A stretch of DNA of 64,000 nt, taken from positions 11,605,200-11,669,199 of the forward strand of contig JASEVX010000017.1 in the NCBI GenBank assembly GCA_031761405.1. The letters are read 5' to 3'. Numbering within the stretch: the first letter of the stretch is position 1; every line of letters begins with the position of its first letter. Positions 9,911 through 21,900 of this stretch are shown here, in pieces. The position numbers were made by a program, and so were the translations under genes. This DNA is from Serripes groenlandicus (Eukaryota > Mollusca > Bivalvia > Cardiida > Cardiidae). The notes beneath the pieces were generated by a model that was not told where the DNA came from, made no database searches, and worked only from the letters and a program-made list of their open reading frames with translations.

Positions 9911-12900
9911 CTGCAATCATAAGAAGTTGTCAACGCAGATGAGTTGAAAATTGAATCATATTTAATAAAGGGATAATTGCAGTTGCTTCAAAAGCACGGT
10001 GAAACGCTCGTTTTGATTGGTTCAAAACCGATCACGTGACTAAAAGGAATTGCGTTTATTTTCCAATAACTGCAATGGCAATCATCGGTGGGTTATCTCC
10101 CCAATTCATATTTGTGGTGGCGCTTCGGTCAAGTAGGTCCTTGAACCGGTTGTCCTCGGATTTTATCGTAGTGGGCGTTCCCACTATTGTAAACATTGAA
10201 CATTATGGAAATAAATGAACTAAATAATGCCTGAAACGACGTGTTGTGTTCCTAAATGCTCGCGAAAAGGGAGACATTTGTTTCCTAGTGATATTTCACG
10301 ACGGAAAATGTGGGTGCACGCCATAAAAAGGGGAGAAACCAAATACGGAAGTTGGTCACCAAAGACGTATTCGTACATTTGTGAAAATCACTTCATACCA
10401 GACGACTACAACTCACTTACATATGCTGGTAAGAAAATTATTGCATTCGAAACATAAGTAGCTCTGTTATCCGAATTTGTATATTTCCTTCGTCATACAG
10501 TTTCGACAGTTTTAGTCAATGCGTTCCCAGTATACTTTTATGATAACTCGCACAGCAACTTGACATTCCCATTTCGACACTAGACGTCTACGTGTACTTC
10601 GAACAGATGATTATTATTTATAAGACCGGGTCGTGTTTCAAAATTATTTGATAAACGAATTCTTTTACAGACCACGTTTTATTTGATGCCACATTTATTT
10701 ATATTGTTTCTTTCAATGGGTCCTCTCATGTGTTTTTCACATATGAATGAGTCTTAGGTTTTTTTCACATTTTAATGAGTCCTGGCAAAATCTAACGAGT
10801 CTAGTAGGACTCCGGATGCGCATCATGATTCATATTGAAACATTATGATAGTCTATCAATACTATTGTAAAAAGACTGACATTAAAACATTAAATCATGA
10901 AAAATGGATGTTCTGTCTGCGTACATAAATGCCTCGACCACAGGTTGAGTGGCCATGCAATGCAATCCCTTTCACACCTTTTTTCACTATGTATATAAGG
11001 GGAAAAGGCATGGCCACTCACTGATTACTTTTAAACCTAACAAGTATGGTGTGTGCCCTTTATTAATTGTTGAGAATACAGATGTGTTTTATGCCTTTCA
11101 GGTACTGATCGACAAAATAAGACACTGAAGAAGTCAGCTGTACCAAGAGTTTTTGCCTGGACTTGTTCTGAGACCGCCTTGAAAGCCCAGGTTCAAAAAA
11201 GTCGATGCAATGCCAGGGAATCAACAAGACGTAAAGTGTTCCAGGATATCACGAACACCTCTGCAGACTATGATGTGGGTCAAGAACATGCAGAGCCAGA
11301 ATATATAGCTTACAAACTTGATCTTGTCAGTGATGATCTTGATGTCGGAGCTTGTGCAGAAGTGTTTACAGTCACAACAGAGAATACATTAGATGTAGAG
11401 GTCCACAGAGAGCCCATTATAATTCAATCTGTTGATGCATGTATGCAGACTCCTAAAGTGGCTGCTTACAGTATTCATAACTTTGAAAACGATTCAGCTG
11501 CTGTCCATTTCTACACAGGATTAGAAACATACATGAAATTTTTTCTTATCCTTAACACATTAGGTCCTGCAGCATTTCAGCTGAATTATGTTTATCATTC
11601 AGTCAGTAACGTCACTGTCCCTGACCAGTTGTTCCTTGTTTTGATGAAATTGAGAAGACACACAACTAACTTTGAATTATCTAGAATGTTTGGTATTGCA
11701 GAAAGTGTTGTTGCTAATGTCTTTTTAACATGGGTTTTATTTATGTACAGACAATGGAAAGAGCTTGACATTTGGCCTACTCAGAAATTAGTGAGATACT
11801 TTGCTCCTTCAGGCTTCAAGAGAAACTATCCGAACACTAGAGTGATCATAGATGGTACAGAATGCCCCATTAAAAAACCAAAGAACCCAAGTGCACAACA
11901 GACAACATTCTCAACTTATAAAAATAGAAACACTATTAAAGTCTTAGTTGGTGCTACTCCTGGGGGACTCGTTTCATATGTATCTGATGCATACGGTGGT
12001 TCAACAAGTGATCGGCAGATTGTTGAGCGCAGTGCCCTAACATCAATGTGCTCTCTGAATGACAGTATTATGGCGGACAAAGGGTTTAATGTTCAGGACA
12101 TATTTGCGCCTTTCGATATTCACATCAACATACCGACATTCTTCAAAAAAAAGAACAGAATGAACAGTGAAACAGTTATTAGGGATAGAAAGATTTCTAG
12201 AAAACGAGTTCATATCGAAAGGATTATTGGACTTGCCAAAACATATCGTATTCTTGTCGAACCGATGACTGCCACAGAGACCAAACTGTCCTCAGAAATT
12301 GTTTTTATATGCTTCATGCTCTGTAACTTTAGAAACAGCATTGTTCCCCGCTATGCTTGAATCGAAGATGTAAACTAGTCAAAATGGGAGTGCATGTTAT
12401 ATTTGCATTGTGAATTCTATGATATTTCTTTGTGAGATTTTTTATTTGTAGAATGTCAGTCAGGGGTACAAACAACTGATAACCTTTCCATTTAAATCTT
12501 TAAAACAGAACTGACCACATAAAACATGAGTTTCATTTATCATTAATAATTGATTAAGTGAAACTCCTATGTTATGTGGATGTGGATAATCATACTTGTA
12601 CCAGTTACCTGTCCATAGTTATGATAACAACAAATATTCATAATGTAAGTATGTTTAATTTGAAATAAACATTAAACAAAGCATCACAAAAATGATAACT
12701 AATAATGATTGAACAGTGCAACAAACAAGTTATTTACACAAGGCAAATATTTTGATACAAAATGTAGAAAGTATATTTACACTCAAATCAGTAGCAATAA
12801 CCACAGAGGCAAGTATCTAAATGCAGAAGAATTTCTCCACAACTGTGTCTGACAGTCTGAGATCCTCATCATAAAATGACTGCAGTTTATCAAACTTAGA

Positions 12901-15900
12901 AGAAATAAGTTATTGTGCAATTTCCAATGGTAAATTAAAGTTGACAGCAAACTTTGTATAGCCATTTCAACTTATACATGAATCTTAAGCAGAAAACTTT
13001 TGAAAAACATTGTGGCAAAAGGAGAAATTGCTTGTTTCGAGCCATTTCTCCTTTTGTCACAAAGTTTTCAAAAGTTGTCTGCCACAATGTTTTCAACTTT
13101 TTCAGTCATTACACTTGCATTTATAGAGATTTTTCATGTGTTTGCATAGATGTTTTCGCAGTCGTCTGCTGCAGATTTGTTGTATGTGGGAAATGATAAT
13201 CATTTTAAATTTTTGGCTTAAAAAAGACTGCATGACCAATTTTGTCAAGAATTGGAAAGCACTTTTAATGTTTCTCAAAAATGCCTTGTATATCATACAT
13301 GTAAAAAAAAAGATTATTGTTTGAAGAGAATTAAGATATATTGCCTTTTAATTTAAAAAAGTCTCTGTAAATTTAGCACTATGAACCATTTCATCCAAAT
13401 AATATCTGTCTTATTATCCAACCAACCCTATGTTGTTTGTACTCAAAAGGATGGAGATGATTCTTGTGAGTACCCACAACATAGGGTTAGCTGATAACAT
13501 AAGGATTTCAGAACAAGCAAAACACTCCTTATCCAGAGTTCTGTTAATTTATTAAAAAATCTTATCATCAAAATTTAACTTAAATTTTGTTTTTCAGTTG
13601 GGTTTAAATAACAATGTTTACAACATTATTTCAGTTATATCACGGCAACAGCTCACTAATCCATCAAAATTTAAATAATAGTCATTCTCCAAATACTCAA
13701 CATTCCTTATATCATAGATGATCTCAGTTGTAGTCATATGACTGCATGTACCTACTGTTTCATATTATTATGATCTCAAATATTTGTTTTAACCCTTTCC
13801 CGCATGATATAGATGCATTTTGATGCAACTGCAGCATGTTCTCCTTTTGCCTCAACATTCCTTATATCATAGATGATCTCAGTTGTAGTCATATGACTGC
13901 ATGTACCTACTGTTTCATATTATTATGATCTCAAATATTTGTTTTAACCCTTTCCCGCATGATATAGACGCATTTTGATGCAACTGCAGCATGTTCTCCT
14001 TTTGCCACAATGTTTCCAACTTTTTTCAGTAATTATAGTTTATACCTACAATTATAGAGATTTTCCATGTTTTTTAGTAGACACTCTCAAAGTCGTCTGC
14101 TACAGATTTACTGTATGTGGGAAAGGAAAGGTTTTTTTGTTATACTTTACTGTTTCATTATTGTTTGAACCTGTAATCACATGCATATTATATGCCTTGA
14201 TATGAATAAAATGTTCATCAAATAATGTATGGATGTTTAATTTTGATACATCAGGAATTGCTCAATTATTTGAAAGAAGTGATAACTCTTTAATTAGCCA
14301 TGCCCCGGTAGCTCAGTCAGTAGGGAGGCAGGCAGGCTGTCCAGGGGTTTAGAGTTCAAACACAAGCTATGCCAACATTCTTTTCCAAATTTGATAGAAG
14401 TCAGTGACAAGCATCATTCGTTTTCAACAATGGGCTAAAAGCAGCCAGTTGCTTTGAAAGTCTGTTGTGTGGGATAATGGTGTGAGAAAGCCAGTTAACA
14501 CATGAGCTGGGGAACTGGCGGCTTTGAAATGACTGAAACGTTGTTAAAAACGGCATTCAACCCCAATGGATGAACTCTTTATGATACAGACAATTTTTGA
14601 CAACATCGGGATGTAATTGTACATAACAAGCCGGTTTCATGTACTTCCTTTTACACGATTTTTCCCCTCTATTAATCCTTTCCAAAATATGGCAAATCCT
14701 GCTGCAGAAGACTGAAAACATCTAGGCAAAACTATGGGAAATCTCTATAAATGTAAGACTAATAACTGAATTGAGTTGAAAACTTTGTTGCAAGAGGTGA
14801 AATTGCTAATTATGCCACAATCTTCAACTCAATTCAATTATTATACTTTTCATTTACAAAGACTAAACCATGTTGTTACCTAGATGTTTTTAAAGTCATC
14901 TGCTGTAGATTTGTTGTATGTTGAAAATGGTTAATACTGGCAAAAAAAAGGCATTTTCATCAGGAATTGCACAATCACTTGTAGTCTCTAAAAAGAAGAA
15001 TTTGCTCAAATGATCACTCTCTACTTTTACCACAATGTTTTCACATTCATAATAAAGCTAACCCGAAACTTCCTTGTATCTAGATGTAACTTTTCATATT
15101 ATTAAATGATTTTGATGCAGAAGGCTCTGAAATAATCATATCAGTCGTGTTCAATCATCACAGAGACAAATATCTAAAAGTCTTTGAAGAAGAATTTCTC
15201 CCCAACTGCCAGTCTGAAATGCTCGTCATAAAATGACTGCAGTTTATCCAACATGACTGAAATAAATTCATGTTCACACTCCACTCTAATACACTTAAAG
15301 TCGGTGATTGTGTATATGATAAAATCACAAAAACTTGCTTCTGTGCAAAACAACTGTCCTTGAACTTGATAGTAGTATGGATGCTTTTTACTAAGTGTCA
15401 TCTTTCCATCAACCATTTTCAAGTAGGGAACTGTTACAGGGGAAATGTCTTTGTTTTTGGCACTGTAAGGGCATTTCACCTCACAAATGAGTTTGTCACT
15501 TATAACACCATCCGGGGAAGCACCCAAGAAAGGAAGTTTTTTGGACACAAATATTCCACAGGAATTTACTTTAAGTTTACTTTTTTGTTCATAAGCATGA
15601 ATAGCCTCTTTTTCAAACTTGTGTCCATGTTTGATTGCATCGTTCGCTTTAATTGAACTCCCGTGTACCAATGCCCTTGCTAGGGTGTCCTTGTTAGTTC
15701 TAGCTGTAGCAACACAGATTCGATAAAAATTTGAGCTTTGAATTCTTTTCTCCCTCTCTTCAAACCATCTTTGGTTTTGACTTTGTCCTCTTGTACAAAA
15801 TTCAATTGCAGAAATGTTGCTGTCGGTGACAGTCACAAGTTTATTGTCCCTGAGGAATTTTTGTTCATGAGTCTCTTTGAAATAGTCATGGTCTGCATTA

Positions 15901-18900
15901 AAAGCTCTTATATTTCCTGGATTGAAAGCTTGAACAATAGGTGTATCTGATATTCCCTTAAAATTGAGGCATACATTCCGGAAGTAGTCACTGTAGCCTT
16001 CCTTATTACGAAGATGTTCTGGTCTCGGATCATAGTCCTTAAAATCACACACACTGTCAGCTCCAGCAACCTTCAAATTCCTTGCTTTCAGTGGTGTACC
16101 TGTGTGTTTCTTTGCTTTATGAAAGGTTTGTAACTTTTCTGTGCATGAAGATTCAACTTTCAGTTCAAATGACTTTATAAATTTGCAACATGCCAATAAC
16201 ACAGTACGTATGTGCTTACAATGTCCTGTAGGCCCTTCCCCTGCACCACACTCACATTGTGCCTCATGTATAAAACCCTTTTTTTGTAGTGAAATGTCAA
16301 CACGGTAAGTTATTTTCTTTTTCATCTCTGCTCTACAAGCACTATTTATAAAGTCAAATGTGTCGGTTAAAGAGAGGCGAAGATATAGCAAAAAATGTTC
16401 ATCATACAAATCAACCACTTTGTCATCAAAGCTAACACCAAATTGATCCATATACTCATTCGCCTTTTCTACGTCTATGGGAGCCATCTTCATATCTGAA
16501 TTTACGTCTTTGAAGCTTGTCACTGCAGGCACATTCATCCTAAATTCTGGCAGAAGGTCCTCTGGCTGATCAAAATTGTTATTCCTTTCATATGACTCTA
16601 GTCTGAAAAGTTGAAATAAAAAAAAGAATGTTATATCTTGTATGAATCTTATATTGTCATTTGTACTGATATGAAAATGATGACAACTTAATCGGTTTTA
16701 CTGTAACCAAGATATTGTCAAAATATAAGTAAGTCTACATCAGGGTTCAAAATAAGCAGTAACAAATTTCCTACTTAAAATGGGAACTTGCTATAGATCT
16801 GCCTAAAGTCAGAAAAAACTTGCTAATTCAAAAAATGGGCCATTTTTATTTTCGCTCAATGTTTCTGTTTATGTAAGTGCATAATCAAATTTAATTACAA
16901 AATTGTGTTATTAGTTCAAACAAACTTATTATTTCGAAGGCTGTCAGAATCATAAAAATATACTGACTGAAAGTTCCCCACCCACTATTGTAACAGTCAT
17001 AAACCGTTTTTGCACAGACAAATATTTCCTGCAGCTAATACCAATCCGCTTTGTTGAAAAGTTATAGTATTTATCGATAATTTATATACACCCGACAATT
17101 TAGATGCTTAAAAACAAATACCATTCAAACGAAAATTTGATCTGTCAGTGTCAACTCATAATGCATTTACGGCAATTTTTGGTAAACAACGTATTTAATA
17201 ACAATACCTTTCAATCAGTTCTTTCTTTCTCCCTGCAAGCTTTGCATTGCGTCCCCTGAGCTCAGTCCGTAACTGAGCTAACGATAAACTACTGAATTTT
17301 GATGCCATTGTTCATAAATACCGAGATTAAAGTTGATGATATCGATTTTTGACAAGGGAAACGGTATCCAATGTAAACAAAGTGATGATTACGTTCCAAT
17401 TACCCGAGAAGTTCCGATTGGGGACCAACTTGACCGCAACGCCACCTTGCGAACGTTTGATTAGTCAAGGGAAATTACTGACCGACTTCCCTCATTGATC
17501 ACATGACCAGTTCACGGAACTACTTTCGGAAAATACCTTTAATTTCGACAGTTAACCGTAAACAATGCCACAAATAATAATGCAGAGGTAATATTCAGCT
17601 TAATTTTTTAAAAGTAATAATAAATAACACTTATGAGATATTATATCTATCACATAAAGTGACTTATGAGGCGTATTTCGATAAAAATGTACTTAACGTT
17701 TACAATATTTCTAGATGAAATTTACGGGTTTTGGCGCCAAAGCGACTAACGTATGACGTCAAAACGCTGACGTGACGTCATTTTCCTAGTATTAGGTAAT
17801 TTTTTCCTAGAAATTGGTCATGTTATCGGCGTAAAGAACATAAAAAAGAGATCCCAATTTTCAATTTATATGTCCCTTTTCAAACAATTCTTTCGATGAA
17901 AAATAGCTGTTTTTTTCTTAAACTGCAATTATAAGGGTTTAATATATGTTTTGATACAGTTATAAGAGTATAACACGAAATAGCCAAATTACACAGCTGA
18001 CATAATGCCCTTCGGGCATTATTTGCTGAGTAATTAGGCAATTTCGTGTTATACTCTTATAACTGTACCAAAACATACATTAAACCCTTTATTTAATGTA
18101 TGTTTTGGTACAGTTATAAGAGTATAACACGAAATTGCCTAATTACTCAGCAAATAATGCCCGAAGGGCATTATGTCAGCTGTGTAATTTGGCTATTTCG
18201 TGTTATACTCTTATAACTGTACCAAAACATACATTAAACCCTTATAATTGCAGTTTAAGAAAAAAACAGCTATTTTTCATCGAAAGAATTGTTTGAAAAG
18301 GGACATTTAAATTGAAAATTGGGATCTCTTTTTTATGTTCTTTACGCGGATGAATAGGCATATTTATCACGTGATCATACTCATGCTGAAGGCGCGATTT
18401 CTCGATTGGAAAATTAAATTGTGATTTTAAAGCTGTTTTTATTCTTAAAACTACGCAAATTTGGATGTTATTAATATATTTCCTATTGAAGTTCACAACT
18501 TCTATAAATATATACGGATTCTTTCTCCGAGATTGGAATAAAGTGATACAATCATTGCTATTCAATATCCGGATGGTACCTGTAATTCGGATACATTGGA
18601 AATCGTGAGTGGTGAGATGTTTTCGGCGAGTGTCTCATTCGTTGGATATTTTTTGTTAATAAGGATACTGTCATACATAAAGGTAAGGTAACTTTATTTT
18701 GCATTGGTTTATCGCCAATTTCGGCTTTTCATATTCTTTCATGAGGCTAGAGGATATAGGGAAGGAGTAAACTGTTGTTTTCTGTCTTATGACTCGACCA
18801 AACCCAATGCTGTTGACAAGACCTACCCCAAACATGAGGCTAGAAGGTCACAGTCTGACGGAAGGATGTTAGAACATAAAAACGCCACTTATCTAGAGCT

Positions 18901-21900
18901 CTGTTTTTTTTAAAACAATTTCAATCTGTGATTTCTTTGGATAGAAAGAAGGATCATGAACAGACAGTTTTAAACAAAATATTTGAGAAGTGAGACAAAT
19001 TCATGAAAGAATAATTTTGGAGTCATCTGTTTTTGTACGCTAGGCAGATATAATAATGTTGTGACAGTTAAACATTCGGTAGTAGCTCTAATTGTTGGCC
19101 TCATAAAGTTGAAAGCATTGATGATTTAAGTGGAATTTAATTACAAAAATCTCCATTTACCACAATGTTTCATGATTTTTAAATTTACATTTCTGGATGT
19201 CATATTAGTATCAGAGAAATACTTAAATTATAGAATGTGCTGAATACAAATGAAATAAATTGGATATAAATATTAAAAACATTGTTTTATAAGCATGCAG
19301 TATGTTATTAGTGCAGTGCTTTCTGAGAAACCTGTCTCTTTATTAACCCAACTCTTCAATAAAATGATAAAACAATGATGGTTAAATTATTTATTTGAAT
19401 TTTATCCAATTAAAATTTGAAAACATGTGTAACGACATTATGTTACATAACACACACACAAAATGTAAACAAGAAAACAAGTTGTGGAAAAAAAACATTG
19501 TCCTCAGTGTTTAAAATAAGAAAACAAGAAAACAATGTAATAATATCAGTTATTATCTCATAACAAACATAAAATGATAAATGATTATCGTCTTTTACCT
19601 TCAAAATTAAAGGTTTTGTCTATACTTTTTCAGTTTTTGGGACTTGTTCAATTATTACATGAAATCAATCTATAGTGTAATTGAATATAAATATATTTTA
19701 TAACATTGAAAACTTTTGAAACCCAGAGTGCGAAAGTCTTGACCTGAATTATTATTATTATTTGAAATAATAAAACTAAAAACCGAAATGCACTTCAAAT
19801 GTATAGTTTACAGTGTAACAGAGGTTTATTTACATTAAACCACTATAACATAGTATTAGTATAAAGCCATACATACAGTGTTTTTGTTTTTTCCATTAAG
19901 AACTAAAGATATATAATAATTTCTTGAATTTAAATTACAAATCATGTGAAATTTAATATTGTAGAACTCTGTACATTGTTATTTGAAAACATTGTGAAAA
20001 AAGAAGCAATTTCTCTTTTTGCCACAATGTTTTCCACTTTTAGTCATAGGTTATAAATCCAGTCAATTATATTCTATTTCTATCTTTTGACAAAATATGT
20101 TCAACTTCAACTGCTGCAGTATAGTTGTATGGGGGAAAGGGTTAACAGTGCAAACATAAATAGGAACTTTAATATATAATGCATTTATATAAATAAACAG
20201 GACAAAGTATTTGAACAATTACCTAACTTATTTTGAGTCAAATGAAAAAGTGCAGTTATTAAATGTGCAATTTGAATTGGTGATGAATCCATTCATCATG
20301 GCATTCATAACTGTACGTGGGGATACTGCTGCGTTACTTACAGTACATTGCTGATTTTCCGGAATAGCTAATGTAGTATTTTCCGGAATAGCTAATATAT
20401 TTACAGGAATAGCTACAGGTACCTGATTTTCTGGAAGAATTTCCTGATTTTCAGGAAGAATTTCCTGATTTTCAGGAAGAATTTCCTGATTTTTAGGAAG
20501 CGCTCCCTGATTTCTGTCTGTGAAAACATTCGATAAAATCCGACTCATGCTTTTTTTATGACTTGTACTGGGCCTGGCATATGGAATTAACGACATTTCT
20601 GTGGAGTGGTCAGACAGACTCATGATGTGTCGGGCAGGAACATTTTCGTCTGACATGGCAGACAATGCAGTTGCTCTCAGACAGTGAGCGGTAAAGCGAT
20701 TTTCCAGACCTGCATTTCTGCATATGTCTGCCATGAAATTCGAAAATTGCCTCTTTCCGACTGGTTTAGTGTTGTACCACACATCATAGAGTTCTGGTGA
20801 AACCAACACTGCTTTATCTATATGGCAGAATAAATTACTTGCATTTGGATTTGTTTTTTTCAAAAATAACTTCAAACAGTGTACTGGACAATGTAGGCCC
20901 CCAGTACCATACATCCGCTTGTCCCCGTTTTCCTCTTTACTATTCATGTCCCCCTGATGGTTTTTCTGTTTAGTAACATGAATGACAGTTGCGTACTCTG
21001 ATCCAGTCTCATCTTGAGTGAAAGCAAAACTGGTTGGGGTCAACTGTTCATGAAATTCAAGTCCCCTAGTTACAAACTGGATACTTAACTGTAACCAGAC
21101 TTTTTGGCGTAATACTATTGGATTCAGCTTTTCAAGATATCTAAAAATTCTTGTCATATCTTCTCTACCAATAACTGCCTTGTGCGTTGTTGGCTTGGAA
21201 AGCCCCTGTCGACAGTCACTTTTCAATTTCCCGGCGAGCATATCATTGCACTTTTTAAATTTTGGGTTAGTAACAATGTTTAAATCTTCCCTTTTACAGT
21301 CTACCTGTATGTAACGATTTAAGGCTGAACGCAAGTTTTTTAGGCTGTTCCTATGATAGTTGGTGGCTTCATTGTTCTTGTCTGGCTTTGTTTGGGCCTC
21401 TGCATAAAACACAGCTAGATGGTCAGCTAGCTCCTCAGGTGCAATTGTGGCCAAGTTAATGAGTATGTCTTTCTCTTTGCTCCATTCTATGTAAAAGAAA
21501 AATGTAATGAATGACAGAAAGAATCATTTAAAACTTGTCCTTTTATGTATATTTTCCAAATCATTATTCTTCATATCCATCTATAAAGTAACAACATTTC
21601 TGATTGAAATAAAATATGCAGGGATATGAAGAATGTATAAATACTAAATTAAAAAATTCAACAGGATAGGGGTTAAGCCAAACATAGAGCGTGAAACTGT
21701 TCCAAAATAAATGGTGAAACTGTTCCAAAATAAATGTTATTTTATGTCATTTATAAGTCTATTTAGAGTTGAAAACTGTTAACAATGTCAGGAAAGGAGA
21801 AATAGACAGCACAACATCATTCAAATTGACCTGATGCTTCTTCATATTAGCCATATCGTTGAATGCATGCATTTTATAGGAATTTAATTTTGTTTAATGT

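Larger units (their letters stand above)
12361..15173. other. 2.8-kb intergenic region between convergent transposon genes
   Basis: Holds several repeats listed separately: hairpin 12514-12579, YqaJ relic 12817-12950, foldback repeat near 12995-13200, hairpin 13424-13488, tandem pair 13697-14004, SINE head near 14303-14370 and a foldback repeat near 14690-14935. No intact gene. Confidence 0.7.

Noticed and set aside
9691..9933. Heme-binding exon as a separate small P450 gene
   Set aside because: It starts at a splice acceptor in the right phase and completes gene A. Unit B shows the same exon order without the 13-kb insert.
15270..15656. 128-residue plus-strand ORF
   Set aside because: It is the antisense shadow of the YqaJ nuclease exon, which has recognisable domains on the minus strand.
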